Part shown: piece by piece, positions 17,234 through 26,800 of the stretch
Layout: each line of letters starts with the position of its first letter
Numbering within the stretch: the first letter of the stretch is position 1
Origin: Mycolicibacterium brisbanense
GTDB taxonomy: Bacteria > Actinomycetota > Actinomycetes > Mycobacteriales > Mycobacteriaceae
Length of the DNA: 64,000 bases
Reading direction: 5' to 3'
NCBI RefSeq assembly: GCF_001570425.1
Contig: NZ_BCSX01000019.1
Location: 1 to 64,000, forward strand
Position numbers and translations under genes: made by a program
The notes under the pieces: generated by a model
Seen by the model: only the letters and a program-made list of their open reading frames with translations
What the model was told of the DNA's origin: nothing
Databases searched by the model: none

Positions 17234-18355
17234 ATGAGCAACGCAACCCCCACTGCACAGCTTTCCAACGCCGGTGTGTCGATCTGGCTCGATGACCTGT
17301 CCCGCAATCGCCTCGACAGCGGTTCGCTGCAGAAGCTGATCGACGAGAAGAGCGTCGTCGGCGTCACCACCAACCCGTCGATCTTCCAGGCCGCGATCAC
17401 CACCGGTAACGACTACGACGCGAAGATCGCCGAGCTGGCCGCGCGCGGCGCCAACGTCGAAGAGACGATCTTCGAGATCACCACCGCCGACGTCGCCGAC
17501 GCCTGCGACCTGTTCGCGCCGGTCGCCGCCGCCACCGACAACGTCGACGGCCGCGTGTCCATCGAAGTCGACCCGCGCCTGGCGTGGGACGCCGCAGGCA
17601 CCATCGCCGAGGCGAAGAACCTGTACAAGAAGGTCGCCAAGGACAACGTCCTGATCAAGATCCCGGCCACCCGCGAGGGTCTGGAAGCCATCTCCGCCGT
17701 GCTGGCCGAGGGCATCAGCGTCAACGTGACCCTGATCTTCTCGCTGGAGCGCTACCGCGCCGTGATCAACGCCTTCCAGTCCGGTCTGGAGCAGGCTCAG
17801 AGCAACGGCCACGACCTGTCGAAGATCCACTCGGTCGCGTCCTTCTTCGTCTCCCGCGTCGACACCGAGATCGACAAGCGCCTCGACGCCATCGGCACCG
17901 ACGAGGCCAAGGCACTCAAGGGCAAGGCAGGCGTCGCCAACGCGCGCCTGGCCTACCAGGTCTATGAGGAGCTCTTCAGCACCGAGCGCTGGGCACTGCT
18001 GGCCAAGGCCGGTGCGCGTCCGCAGCGTCCCCTGTGGGCATCGACCGGCGTGAAGGATCCGGCCTACCCGGACACCCTGTACGTCACCGAGCTCGTCGCT
18101 GCCAACGTCGTCAACACCATGCCGGAGAAGACCCTCGACGCCACCTTCGACCACGGCGTGGTCACCGGCGACACCATCACCGGCAAGTACGACGAGGCGA
18201 AAGAGGTGCTCAGCGCCGTCGAGGGCCTCGGCATCTCCTACGATGAGGTCGTCGCACTGCTCGAGTCCGAAGGCCTGGACAAGTTCGTCGCCAGCTGGAA
18301 GGACCTCCTGGCCGACGTCGAGGGTGCCCTCGCCTCTGCCAAGAAGGGTTCCTAA
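17234..18355 (+). CDS. tal: Transaldolase
   Basis: This enzyme transfers dihydroxyacetone units (sedoheptulose 7-phosphate + GAP to erythrose 4-phosphate + F6P). The 373-residue actinobacterial-type protein shows [25 protein letters not shown], and the Schiff-base lysine in [15 protein letters not shown] near 145. [14 protein letters not shown] and [17 protein letters not shown] follow. ATG 17234 follows a GGAAG site. Its presence beside fba and pfkA fits the fructose-bisphosphate-aldolase/transaldolase variant of the RuMP cycle. Confidence 0.96.
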   Translation: MSNATPTAQLSNAGVSIWLDDLSRNRLDSGSLQKLIDEKSVVGVTTNPSIFQAAITTGNDYDAKIAELAARGANVEETIFEITTADVADACDLFAPVAAATDNVDGRVSIEVDPRLAWDAAGTIAEAKNLYKKVAKDNVLIKIPATREGLEAISAVLAEGISVNVTLIFSLERYRAVINAFQSGLEQAQSNGHDLSKIHSVASFFVSRVDTEIDKRLDAIGTDEAKALKGKAGVANARLAYQVYEELFSTERWALLAKAGARPQRPLWASTGVKDPAYPDTLYVTELVAANVVNTMPEKTLDATFDHGVVTGDTITGKYDEAKEVLSAVEGLGISYDEVVALLESEGLDKFVASWKDLLADVEGALASAKKGS

Positions 18356-18374
18356 CCCGCCTCCGGGTTGTCTC

Positions 18375-18410
18375 GGCCGCCGTGGAGACCGAACGGTTTC
18401 CACGGCGGCC
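18375..18410 (+). other. GC-rich intergenic hairpin between tal and rpe
   Basis: Perfect 12-bp arms, GGCCGCCGTGGA (18375-18386) and its complement (18399-18410), with a further near-complementary outer pair. No U-tract follows. Confidence 0.6.
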
Positions 18411-18485
18411 GGCAACCGGGCCGCGGCGCGATCCGTGGCCGAAGGCCCGCATGCCCTGACTGACCGCTATCGAAAGGCAGACGCC

Positions 18486-19166
18486 ATGTCCGCTGCACCG
18501 CAGAAATGCTGTATCAACCCCAGCATCCTCTCGGCCGACTTCGCCAACCTCGAAGCCGAGCTGGCTCGCATCAGCAACGCTGATGCTGCGCACGTGGATG
18601 TCATGGACAACCACTTCGTCCCAAACCTGACGATCGGTCTGCCGGTCGTTCAGCGGTTGCAGAAGGTGAGCCCCATCCCGCTGGACGCCCACCTGATGAT
18701 CGCCGACGCCGACCGCTGGGCACCCATGTTCGCCGACGCCGGCCTGGACTCGGTGACCTTCCATGTCGAGGCGGCCGTCGCTCCCATCAAGCTGGCCCGC
18801 GAACTTCGTGCGCGCGGGTCCAAGGCGGGCATGGCGCTGCGCCCGGCCACTCCGGTCGAGCCGTACCTCGACATGCTGCCCGAACTGGACATGCTGCTGA
18901 TCATGACCGTCGAGCCGGGCTTCGGCGGCCAGGCCTTCCTGGACGTCACGCTGCCCAAGATCCGCCGGGCCCGTGCGGCCGTCGACGGCTCCGGTGTGAA
19001 CGTGGCCATCCAGGTCGACGGTGGTGTCACCGAGGAGAACATCGCCCGTGCCGCGGAGGCCGGCGCCAACATCTTCGTGGCAGGATCGTCGGTGTACGGC
19101 AAGCCGTCTCCCGAGGAAGCCATCGAATCGCTGCGCAAGAACGCCCAGCTCGCATTTGCCAAGTAG
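18486..19166 (+). CDS. rpe: Ribulose-phosphate 3-epimerase
   Basis: This metal-dependent TIM-barrel enzyme interconverts ribulose and xylulose 5-phosphate. The 226-residue protein has [17 protein letters not shown], the catalytic [16 protein letters not shown] (His and Asp), [19 protein letters not shown] and a phosphate-binding DGGVTEEN / VAGSSVYG end. It starts at ATG 18486 after GAAAGG. The first codons read MSAAPQKC and the rest is canonical. It is spaced 36 bp from rpiB. Confidence 0.96.
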   Translation: MSAAPQKCCINPSILSADFANLEAELARISNADAAHVDVMDNHFVPNLTIGLPVVQRLQKVSPIPLDAHLMIADADRWAPMFADAGLDSVTFHVEAAVAPIKLARELRARGSKAGMALRPATPVEPYLDMLPELDMLLIMTVEPGFGGQAFLDVTLPKIRRARAAVDGSGVNVAIQVDGGVTEENIARAAEAGANIFVAGSSVYGKPSPEEAIESLRKNAQLAFAK

Positions 19167-19202
19167 CGCCGGATCCCCGACCACTCTGAAGGACCCAGAT
19201 AC

Positions 19203-19676
19203 ATGCGCGTTCATATCGCAACCGACCATGCCGGCATGGAGCTCAGCTCCCACCTGATCGAGACCCTGTCAGCCAAGGGCTACGAGATGGTGAACCACGG
19301 GCCCAAGGTGTACGACGCCGAGGACGACTACCCCGCGTTCTGCATCAATGCCGCACTCGCGGTGGTGGCCGACCAGGCCGCCGGCGTGGACGCCCTCGGC
19401 ATTGTGCTCGGCGGCTCGGGCAACGGTGAGCAGATCGCCGCGAACAAGGTCAAGGGCGTGCGTGCGGCCCTGGTGTGGAACCTCGACACGGCGAAACTGG
19501 CCCGCGAGCACAACGACGCCAACGTCGTCGCGGTGGGTGGCCGCCAGCACTCCGTCGAGGAGGCCACCGAACTGATCGAGGCGTTCCTGGCCGAGCCGTT
19601 CAGCAACGCCGAACGCCACGTCCGGCGAATCGGCAAGATCGCCACCTACGAAACCACCGGCGAGGTCGTCGAGTAA
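19203..19676 (+). CDS. rpiB: Ribose-5-phosphate isomerase B
   Basis: This RpiB/LacAB-family isomerase interconverts ribose and ribulose 5-phosphate. The 157-residue protein shows MRVHIATDHAGMEL and LGIVLGGSGNGEQIAANK. The glutamate after GNG is the base used by actinobacterial RpiB in place of the E. coli cysteine. It also has the Arg-rich HVRRIGKI end. It follows GAAGGACC and sits between rpe and fba in the RuMP operon. Confidence 0.94.
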   Translation: MRVHIATDHAGMELSSHLIETLSAKGYEMVNHGPKVYDAEDDYPAFCINAALAVVADQAAGVDALGIVLGGSGNGEQIAANKVKGVRAALVWNLDTAKLAREHNDANVVAVGGRQHSVEEATELIEAFLAEPFSNAERHVRRIGKIATYETTGEVVE

Positions 19677-19680
19677 CCCG

Positions 19681-19762
19681 GCGCTTCCCGCCAAGCGCTC
19701 GACGCCTCGGTACGGCAGCCGTCGACCTTCCCTGGCCACAACGCCGGGAGGTCGACGGCTGC
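19681..19762 (+). other. Two intergenic hairpins between rpiB and fba
   Basis: The first hairpin is GCGCTT-cccgcc-AAGCGC (19681-19698). The second is much longer: GCAGCCGTCGACCTTCCC (19715-19732) pairs with 19746-19762 with one bulge. Neither has a U-tract, so processing or attenuation is more likely than full termination. Confidence 0.6.
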
Positions 19763-19846
19763 GCTGCAGGGAACCGACATTCGTGCGGTGCCTACGGTTG
19801 GGCCGAAGCTCGTTCCCGCCGACGAAAACTCAAAACAGGAGGCAGC

Positions 19847-20866
<1,020 letters not shown>

Positions 20867-20888
20867 CCCCTTCGTAGCGCAGACAGGT

Positions 20889-20974
20889 GGCAGGGGGTGG
20901 TCCCTGTGGGAACACCCCTGCCGTCATAACCACCACAGTCGAAACCGTCACGGCCCGGGCGCTCGCCCGGGCCG
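20889..20974 (+). terminator. Terminator-like double hairpin after fba
   Basis: GGCAGGGGGTG (20889-20899) pairs with CACCCCTGCC (20913-20922) with one bulge. CGGCCCGGGC (20951-20960) pairs perfectly with GCCCGGGCCG (20965-20974), with only TT after it. Together they probably end the RuMP operon. Confidence 0.6.
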
Positions 20975-21556
20975 TTGTCGGCGTGCGTGCCGGGCGCCGG
21001 TGTCGCCGTCGAATAGCGAGTCAGCTCAAAGCCTTTCGGGTGCGCACGGGCCATCGCTGAGGTCGCCCGGGCAGCCCCTGACCGCGTGCGCGGCCCTGGA
21101 TCGGGTTCGGGTATCACGCCGCTCAGCTGGGCATATCCGGACATCACACGACCTCCCGCGATGTGACCCTTGACACACGCCCCGCGCACGTTGTTCTATT
21201 CTTACTGGGAAACAGAGTTTCGTGTCGGGAAACCGATTTTGCGTCGTCATCGGAGTGTCTCCGAGAACGAGAGGTCTTATGGAGATCCACGTGGATCGTC
21301 GAGGTCGGCTCGGTGGTTGGCGACTCGTTCGCTCGTCGAGCCTGCTCTCGGCACTGAGGGCAACGCCCCCGTATCCGTAGCGCCGCGGCTCCGTCGACGT
21401 CGTGCAGGACGTCGTAGGCCGCTCGTTGGCAGCTCGCCACACTTCGCTGTAATTCGCTGAAATTTCTGTCGCTCACCAATTCGGTGCCCCCCACCATTCT
21501 GGCATTCTTCGATGCCGGGAAGAATGCGGCATTGCCGCAGGAAGAGGTAATTTGTC
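20975..21556. other. Intergenic region upstream of the six-gene permease operon
   Basis: About 580 bp lack any convincing gene. Base composition is lower in GC around 21190-21290, where a short dyad GAAAC-AGA-GTTTC (21209-21221) and a GAAA-tetraloop hairpin TCGG-GAAA-CCGA (21225-21236) occur. This is the likely promoter region for the downstream operon. Confidence 0.5.
21502..21538 (+). promoter_or_regulatory. Tandem hairpins just before the permease operon
   Basis: GCATTCTTC (21502-21510) and GAAGAATGC (21519-21527) pair perfectly around 8 nt. GCGGCA-T-TGCCGC (21526-21538) is a second, mutually overlapping dyad. The first gene starts 18 nt later, so folding could affect access to its ribosome site GGAAGAGG. 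Confidence 0.5.
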
Positions 21557-21886
21557 ATGGACCCTGGGCTCGATGCACGGATTGAATCCATGTTCAAGCG
21601 AGACGTCGGCGTCGCGACTTTACTCGCGGCTTTGATGTGGGCCACGTTGCTGTTCACGTATTTCGCCGCATTCGGCGTCATCGACAACGTGAAAGTCAAG
21701 GCAATACTCGCGGTCGCGTTCGTCATCTTGGGAACATTCAACTCACTGGGCCTGCTCTCGATGGCCCGGCGGTACAAGATCGAGCGGGAGCACGTCTACG
21801 GCGAGGACATCCACCACCTCGACGCGAACCGGCAGGCCAAGCAGGCCAAGCAGGCCACGCGCAGCGCGGAGGTGACCGCGGCATGA
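21557..21886 (+). CDS. Small two-helix membrane protein of unknown function
   Basis: This 109-residue protein has two transmembrane segments at about residues 17-40 and 48-72. It has a charged C-terminal tail with a repeated QAKQAKQ pattern. I do not recognise a family. It is the first of six genes joined by 1- or 4-bp overlaps, with an APC permease in fourth place, so it is probably a partner or assembly factor for that permease. Confidence 0.75.
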   Translation: MDPGLDARIESMFKRDVGVATLLAALMWATLLFTYFAAFGVIDNVKVKAILAVAFVILGTFNSLGLLSMARRYKIEREHVYGEDIHHLDANRQAKQAKQATRSAEVTAA

Positions 21887-22296
21887 CGGATACGACGTCA
21901 GCTTCCACGCGGCAGTCCAAGGCCGGACAGTTCGTGGACGCAGCGAGCCTGATAGCCCTGCTGTTCATCACGCTGTTCGTCACGACTTTCGTGTTCGCGC
22001 AGGAGGACCAGGCGCCTGCCGCGTCGGAGCCCACCGCCATCTCTCAGCTGAATATGAGCCCGGCCGAAAAGCAACAGTTCGAACTCATGAAGTCGAAAGA
22101 CATGGTCGACGACGCGACTGTCGGAGATCTGGCAACGGCCAATACGCCGAGCGACAACAAATACACGATCGAATGGCTGCCGCTGATCGGGATAACCGCG
22201 CTGGCCGCCGCGTACCTGGCATTCGTGTATCTCATGTCGTTCCGGGAATACCGCGAAGTCATCACAGCCAGGTTCGGACCGGGACGGGAATCATGA
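21883..22296 (+). CDS. Membrane protein of unknown function (two helices, exposed loop)
   Basis: This 137-residue protein has an N-terminal hydrophobic helix (about 20-42, ALLFITLFVTTFVFA). A polar loop of about 65 residues follows (MSPAEKQQFELMKSKDMVDD), then a second helix (about 100-122). The layout predicts a loop outside the membrane. It overlaps both neighbours by ATGA, implying coupled translation and fixed stoichiometry. No family is recognised. Confidence 0.75.
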   Translation: MTDTTSASTRQSKAGQFVDAASLIALLFITLFVTTFVFAQEDQAPAASEPTAISQLNMSPAEKQQFELMKSKDMVDDATVGDLATANTPSDNKYTIEWLPLIGITALAAAYLAFVYLMSFREYREVITARFGPGRES

Positions 22297-22493
22297 ATTT
22301 TTGGACACTTTTCGAATACGGCGCCTGGGTTCTGGCTGCGCTGGTCGCCGCTTGGATGCTTTTCGACGCGTACAAGGTCAGCCGCGATTACGACGAGGAA
22401 TTCCTCGTGCACACCATTGAGGATCTCGGCGAGGACGCGCAATGGCAGCATTTCGCCAGCGACTCGGATGACAGTGAAAGGCGTCAATCATGA
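22293..22493 (+). CDS. Single-helix small membrane protein
   Basis: This 66-residue protein has one N-terminal transmembrane helix (residues 4-25, WTLFEYGAWVLAALVAAWML). An acidic cytosolic tail follows (DYDEEFLVHTIEDLGEDAQ). It overlaps both neighbours by 4 bp. The size and position immediately before the permease suggest an accessory subunit, but this is inference. Confidence 0.72.
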   Translation: MNFWTLFEYGAWVLAALVAAWMLFDAYKVSRDYDEEFLVHTIEDLGEDAQWQHFASDSDDSERRQS

Positions 22494-23911
22494 GCGAAGT
22501 CAGTACCGGTGGAGGCACCGAAGCGCTCACGCTGAAGAAGGTGCTCGGCCCGATCCACATCTGGGGGCTGGGTGTCGGCATCGTGCTGGTCGGCGAGTTC
22601 ATGGGCTGGAACTTCACGGTGGAGAAGGGCGGCCTGTACGGATCGCTCATCGCCTGTTGGTTCGTCGGTCTGCTCTACACCTGTGTCGTCATGATCAACT
22701 CTGAGGTCGCGTCGGCGATCCCGGCAGCCGGTGGTCAATACGCCCAGGCCAAGCACTCGATCGGTCCGCTGATGGCGTTCAACGTCGGGCTGTATCTCAC
22801 CATGGCGTACACCATGCTGGAGGCCGCCAACGCCAACGTTCTCGGCGACCTGCTCACCACGATGTCGGGGTTGCTCGGCAACAAGCAGCACCTGTCGGCC
22901 TACCCGTTCGCAGTGCTGGCGATCCTGCTGCTGGCACTGCTGAACTACCGCGGCGTGCTGGCGACACTGTCGGTGAACTTCATCATCACGGGCTTCGCGT
23001 TCTTGACCATCATCGCGCTGTTCATCGGGGTGTCCGGCTGGGACATGGGCACGCAGTTCAGCGCACTGGTCTCATCGCCGGATGCCGGGCTTCCCTACGG
23101 CTGGATCGGCGTGATCGCGGCCTTCCAGTTCGGCATGTGGTTCTACCTCGGCATCGAGGGCACCGCCCAGGCCGCGGAGGAGTGCCGCTCGCCAAGCCGG
23201 TCGATCCCGCTCGGCAGCCTGGCCGGCATCATGACGCTGATCATCGCGGCGAGCCTCACCTGGTACCTGTGCGCGTCACTGCTGCCCTGGCAGTACCTGG
23301 GCACGTCGATCACGCCGCTGTTCGACGCTGCGCAGCTCACCCATTCCGGTGTGCTCGTCTGGCTGCTGTTCCTCGGCACGCTGGCCGCGACCCTCGCCTC
23401 GGCCAACGGCTGCATCACGGACTCGTCGCGGTCCTGGTTCGCGATGAGCCGCGACCGCTACCTGCCCGAGTGGTTCGGAGCCGTGCACCCGCGGTACCGG
23501 ACGCCGTACCGCTCGATCCTGTTCCTGGTGCCGGTGGCCATCGCCTTCGCGATCCTGCCGCTGCTGCTGAACAAGCCGACGCTGCTGTCGACCGTGATCA
23601 CCTTCTCGATCCTGTCGGGCCTGCTGACCTACGCGTTCATGGTCGTCAACATGCTGAGGTTCCGGAAGCTGTGGCCCATCGGCTCCATCAAGCGGGCCTA
23701 CACGCTGCCGATGCACCCGATCCCGTCGATCGCACTGGCAGTGATCGCGGCGATCGTGTTCTTCGCGACCTACCTGGGTTACGGCACGACCCTGATGTCC
23801 ATCCTGGTGTTCTACTTGCTCGCATCGGTGTGGTTCGTTCTGCGGCGGTTCAAGTACGTCGACCGGGATGCCGAGTTCACCGCGCCGTTGCCGCGTCCTC
23901 GAGGTTACTGA
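22490..23911 (+). CDS. APC permease, ethanolamine/amine-type
   Basis: This 473-residue transporter has 12 predicted helices and resembles ethanolamine permeases. It shows GPIHIWGLGVGIVLVGEFMGWN at the start, the helix-3 AIPAAGGQYAQAKHSIGP, FYLGIEGTAQAAEECRSPSR in helix 6, and SANGCITDSSRSWFAMSRDRYLPEWFG. The substrate is probably an amine or amino acid; ethanolamine or methylated amines would fit the C1 region. It is flanked by small membrane-protein genes with direct overlaps, which is unusual for an APC carrier that normally works alone. Confidence 0.85.
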   Translation: MSEVSTGGGTEALTLKKVLGPIHIWGLGVGIVLVGEFMGWNFTVEKGGLYGSLIACWFVGLLYTCVVMINSEVASAIPAAGGQYAQAKHSIGPLMAFNVGLYLTMAYTMLEAANANVLGDLLTTMSGLLGNKQHLSAYPFAVLAILLLALLNYRGVLATLSVNFIITGFAFLTIIALFIGVSGWDMGTQFSALVSSPDAGLPYGWIGVIAAFQFGMWFYLGIEGTAQAAEECRSPSRSIPLGSLAGIMTLIIAASLTWYLCASLLPWQYLGTSITPLFDAAQLTHSGVLVWLLFLGTLAATLASANGCITDSSRSWFAMSRDRYLPEWFGAVHPRYRTPYRSILFLVPVAIAFAILPLLLNKPTLLSTVITFSILSGLLTYAFMVVNMLRFRKLWPIGSIKRAYTLPMHPIPSIALAVIAAIVFFATYLGYGTTLMSILVFYLLASVWFVLRRFKYVDRDAEFTAPLPRPRGY

Positions 23912-24609
23912 TGTCCGGAACGCTCTGGGTCGCGCTGACGATGGCCGTGGTCGGGGCGGTGGTGCTGACCTACCAGCACCGCCGTCACGTGGCCCGCGTT
24001 CAGCGCGACCGGGCGGCATTGTTCGAGCACGCGACCGATGTGCTCGAACAATGCCGTGTCGTTCCCCGCGGCCTCGAATTCCCGTTGCTGTACGGCCGAT
24101 TCGGGGACCGGGACGTCCGGGTGGAGCCGGTGGTCGACGCTCTCGCACTACGCACTGTCCCGGTGCTGCGCCTGATCGTCACGGTGCGTGAGCGCATGCC
24201 GGGGCAGCCGAGTTTGTCGGTGCTCAGCAACGAGACCGGAAACGAGTTCTACTCGGGCCACCGCGATCTGCCGCGGTGGCGTGACCCGGCCTGGCCGAAG
24301 TGGGTGTCGGTGGCGTGTGATCCCGACGGCGTGGACCGTGAATTGGTCGAAGCCGCAGTCGGTTTGGTCACCGAGGACGCCGAGGTCAAACAGGTTCTGG
24401 TGACCGAGCGGGGCGTCCGCTGCGTCGTCCGTGGCGCACAGGCGAATTCGACGGCCTACCGCGTCACTCGGCGGGCCGATCTCTCCGGAGCACGGGTGAC
24501 GGCGGAGGATCTGCGTAAGGCAGTCACCATGATCGACGGGCTCTGCGATCGGGCCGTCGGCCTGAACCCGCGTCGCCCGGTGGCAGTATCGGAGGCAGAG
24601 TCGCTGTGA
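23911..24609 (+). CDS. Membrane-anchored protein of unknown function
   Basis: This 232-residue protein has one N-terminal helix (residues 4-21). A soluble domain with alternating strands and helices follows (LRLIVTVRER, EFYSGHRDLPRW, WVSVACDPDGVDRELVEAAV). The stop of the permease gene overlaps its ATG by 1 bp (TGATG). No family is recognised. A membrane-tethered partner of the permease is a fair guess. Confidence 0.7.
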   Translation: MSGTLWVALTMAVVGAVVLTYQHRRHVARVQRDRAALFEHATDVLEQCRVVPRGLEFPLLYGRFGDRDVRVEPVVDALALRTVPVLRLIVTVRERMPGQPSLSVLSNETGNEFYSGHRDLPRWRDPAWPKWVSVACDPDGVDRELVEAAVGLVTEDAEVKQVLVTERGVRCVVRGAQANSTAYRVTRRADLSGARVTAEDLRKAVTMIDGLCDRAVGLNPRRPVAVSEAESL

Positions 24610-24869
24610 ACCGACTGATCCATCCCTTGATGGTCCTCGGCATCGCCATACTCCTACCGGGAGTGGGCCAGGTGGTGAACGGACAGCCCCGACGGGGCTT
24701 GGTGTTTGCCTTCTACATCGTGCTGCTGGGCGTGGTCACCTACATGGTGGCACCACCGGAGGCGTCTGCCATCGGACGAGTGGCCGGAGGGGTTTTCGTG
24801 TACGCCCTGAGCCTGCTCGACGCGTACCAGGTCGCTGCCAAGCGGTGGCACAGAGCCAAGCAGGTCTGA
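24606..24869 (+). CDS. TM2-like small membrane protein
   Basis: This 87-residue protein starts at GTG, overlapping the previous stop by 4 bp. It has two or three hydrophobic segments and a PGVGQVVNGQPRRG motif. That motif resembles the PG-x-GQ-x-(Y/V)-NGQ turn of TM2-like membrane proteins. It is the last gene of the operon before a bidirectional terminator. Confidence 0.7.
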   Translation: MNRLIHPLMVLGIAILLPGVGQVVNGQPRRGLVFAFYIVLLGVVTYMVAPPEASAIGRVAGGVFVYALSLLDAYQVAAKRWHRAKQV

Positions 24870-24883
24870 CGGCAAAGCACTGA

Positions 24884-24921
24884 TTCTGGCCGATCCGCCC
24901 TCAGCGGCGGGTCGGCCAGAA
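24884..24921. terminator. Bidirectional terminator between permease operon and pfkA
   Basis: TTCTGGCCGA (24884-24893) pairs with TCGGCCAGAA (24912-24921), with a further inner GC pairing. It sits between convergent stops at 24869 and 24938. Confidence 0.7.
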
Positions 24922-24937
24922 CCGTTGGGGGAGTAGC

Positions 24938-25963
24938 TCAGCCGAACAGGTACGCGGCCTCTTCGTAGCGCCTGAGCGGAACGGCCTTGAGGTTGCCGAG
25001 GGCCTCTTCGAAGCTCACCTGTTCGATCTCCGTGCCTTTCAGCGCGACCATGGTGCCCCAGTAGCCGGCCACCACGGAGTCGATGGCAGCCATGCCCAGC
25101 CGGGTGGCCAGGACCCGGTCGAAAGCCGATGGCACGCCGCCGCGCTGGATGTGGCCCAGGATGGTGGCGCGGGTCTCGATGCCGGTGCGGCTTTCGATCT
25201 CGGGCGCCAGCTGGTCGGCGATCCCGCCGAGCCGGGGACGGCCGAAGGCATCCAGCCCCCGCTGCGAGTGCGGCGACTCCAGGTGCTCGGGAACGAACCC
25301 TTCTGCCACCACAACCAGCGGTGCCCGCCCGCGCGAGTGAGCGCCCTTCACCCACTGGATGATTTGGTCGATGCTGATCTTCTGTTCCGGGATGAGGATG
25401 GCGTGGGCGCCGGCCGCCATGCCGGCGTGCAGCGCGATCCAGCCCGCGTGCCTGCCCATGACTTCGGCGATGATGCATCGGTGGTGCGATTCGCCCGTGG
25501 TGCGCAGGCGGTCGATCGCTTCGGTCGCGATCTGCACCGCGGTGTCGAAACCGAAGGTGTAGTCCGTGGCATCGAGATCGTTGTCCACGGTCTTCGGGAC
25601 GCCGACGATCTTCAAGCCGGCGTCGTTGAGGCGCTTGGCGGCAGCCAAGGTTCCCTCACCGCCGATGGCGATGATCGAGTCGATACCCAGCCGGTCCATG
25701 TGCCCTTTGATGACCTCGGGTCCGCCGCCGTTGTCGAACGGGTTGGTGCGGGAGGTGCCGAGGATCGTGCCGCCCTGCTTGGCGATGCCGCGGACCATGC
25801 TGCGCGGGATGTCGATGACGTCGCCCTCGACGACGCCGCGCCATCCGTCGAGAAACCCAACGAATTCGAGACCGTGAACGGCAATGCCTTTGAGCACGGC
25901 GGCGCGGATGACCGCGTTCAATCCGGGGCAGTCGCCGCCGCTGGTGAGGATTCCGATTTTCAT
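24938..25963 (-). CDS. pfkA: 6-phosphofructokinase (ATP-type signature)
   Basis: This enzyme phosphorylates fructose 6-phosphate to the bisphosphate. The 341-residue protein shows ILTSGGDCPGLNAVIRA, AIGGEGTLAAAKRL, PKTVDNDLDATDYTFGFDTA, EVMGRHAGWIAL and GHIQRGGVPSAFDR. The residue after GGE is Gly and the PKTVDND motif has Lys. This combination marks actinobacterial ATP-dependent enzymes, whereas PPi enzymes carry Asp at the first site. It starts at ATG 25963; the frame extends upstream without coding character. It follows hxlB copy 2 and two cupin genes on the same strand, making RuMP use its likely purpose. Confidence 0.93.
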   Translation of the reverse strand: MKIGILTSGGDCPGLNAVIRAAVLKGIAVHGLEFVGFLDGWRGVVEGDVIDIPRSMVRGIAKQGGTILGTSRTNPFDNGGGPEVIKGHMDRLGIDSIIAIGGEGTLAAAKRLNDAGLKIVGVPKTVDNDLDATDYTFGFDTAVQIATEAIDRLRTTGESHHRCIIAEVMGRHAGWIALHAGMAAGAHAILIPEQKISIDQIIQWVKGAHSRGRAPLVVVAEGFVPEHLESPHSQRGLDAFGRPRLGGIADQLAPEIESRTGIETRATILGHIQRGGVPSAFDRVLATRLGMAAIDSVVAGYWGTMVALKGTEIEQVSFEEALGNLKAVPLRRYEEAAYLFG

Positions 25964-26270
25964 GTTTCGACTCAGCTCGTAGGAGGTAGGTGCGAGGGTT
26001 TGGGCACCGCTGGCTCCTCGGTATCGCCGCGCAGCTGCGTCGGTGCGGCTGCGGGCCCGTGACCACTGCTCGGTGGGGTACCAGTGGTTGAGCTCGGCGG
26101 TGGTTCGAGGTGGGCGACGCGTCGCGCGATCGTCAAGGGCCGTCGCAGTATTCAAGTGAATTGCGCCGAGGCCGGGCAGTGACGGCATCATCGCGTCGGT
26201 GGCGAGATCAGAGGCGTCGGTACCACGTGGGGCGGGTAGAGCGAAGGTTTCCGCGGGATATGGCAGTGGG
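25964..26270. other. Intergenic region upstream of pfkA
   Basis: About 300 bp show no gene of their own. The upstream extension of the pfkA frame is proline/arginine-rich and lacks an RBS. A pfkA promoter is expected here, but I cannot point to a convincing hexamer pair. Confidence 0.45.
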
Positions 26271-26307
26271 TTTGTCGGACCCGGGGACATGCCCCGGGCC
26301 CGACAAA
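26271..26307. terminator. Hairpin after the cupin pair
   Basis: TTTGTCGG and CCGACAAA, with CCGGGG/CCCCGG inside, form a strong stem-loop (26271-26307). It begins 6 nt past the cupin stop. It separates the cupin genes from pfkA and suggests that pfkA has its own promoter. Confidence 0.7.
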
Positions 26308-26313
26308 CACTGA

Positions 26314-26676
26314 CTACTTCGCGTAGACCACGAAGAACTTGCGGATGCGCTCCTGGATCTCCCAGGTTCCCGTCCAGCCGATGGGGAAGAAGGCGGCAGA
26401 TCCGGCTTCGAGGGTGACGGGCGAACCGCCATCCTGCGTGACGATCATGCGTCCTTCGAGCACGTGGATGATTTCACCGCGGTCGATGAACTCCCAGCGG
26501 GACAGACCCGGCTGGGCCTCCCAGACACCGGAACGGATGCCGTGATCTTCGTCGATGAACGGAACGGAAGAACGCGTAGCGATCGGGTCGCCCAGCACCT
26601 CGGCCGAGGGCTGGCCGAGCTGAGCCACTTCGAGGTCCTCTTCGAAGCGGTCGACGGGCCGGAAAACTTCGGTCAT
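26314..26676 (-). CDS. Small cupin protein (copy B of tandem pair)
   Basis: This 120-residue EutQ/DUF861-type cupin contains SRWEFIDRGEIIHVLEGRMI and GSAAFFPIGWTGTWEIQE, the core of the single barrel. One His (IIHVLEG) and a nearby Glu could bind a metal. ATG 26676 follows AAAGG, 8 nt away. It is closely related to its neighbour at 26801-27163 and probably arose by tandem duplication. A role in C1 or amine metabolism is suggested only by the location between hxlB and pfkA. Confidence 0.8.
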   Translation of the reverse strand: MTEVFRPVDRFEEDLEVAQLGQPSAEVLGDPIATRSSVPFIDEDHGIRSGVWEAQPGLSRWEFIDRGEIIHVLEGRMIVTQDGGSPVTLEAGSAAFFPIGWTGTWEIQERIRKFFVVYAK

Positions 26677-26760
26677 TGGTTGTACCTTTCTGTTTTCTGT
26701 TTCTCTGTGCGGGCTTCTCTGTGCGGGCATGGATCCCGTGGCGGTCCCACTCACGCAGAC

Positions 26761-26786
26761 AGGCCCGGGGGTGTCCCCCTGGGCCT
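26761..26786. other. Stem-loop between the two cupin genes
   Basis: AGGCCC-GGGGG and CCCCC-T-GGGCCT pair around TGT. It lies 84 bp before the downstream cupin start and 15 bp after the upstream cupin stop. It is probably a partial terminator or mRNA-end stabiliser. Confidence 0.6.
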
Positions 26787-26800
26787 GACCGCGGACCGGG

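Noticed and set aside
15016..17403. Minus-strand 795-residue frame
   Set aside because: It is antisense to transketolase; high-GC third positions keep the opposite strand open.
24938..26290. N-terminal extension of pfkA to 26290
   Set aside because: The 109 extra residues precede the universal MKIGILTSGGDCPG start and have no homologous character.
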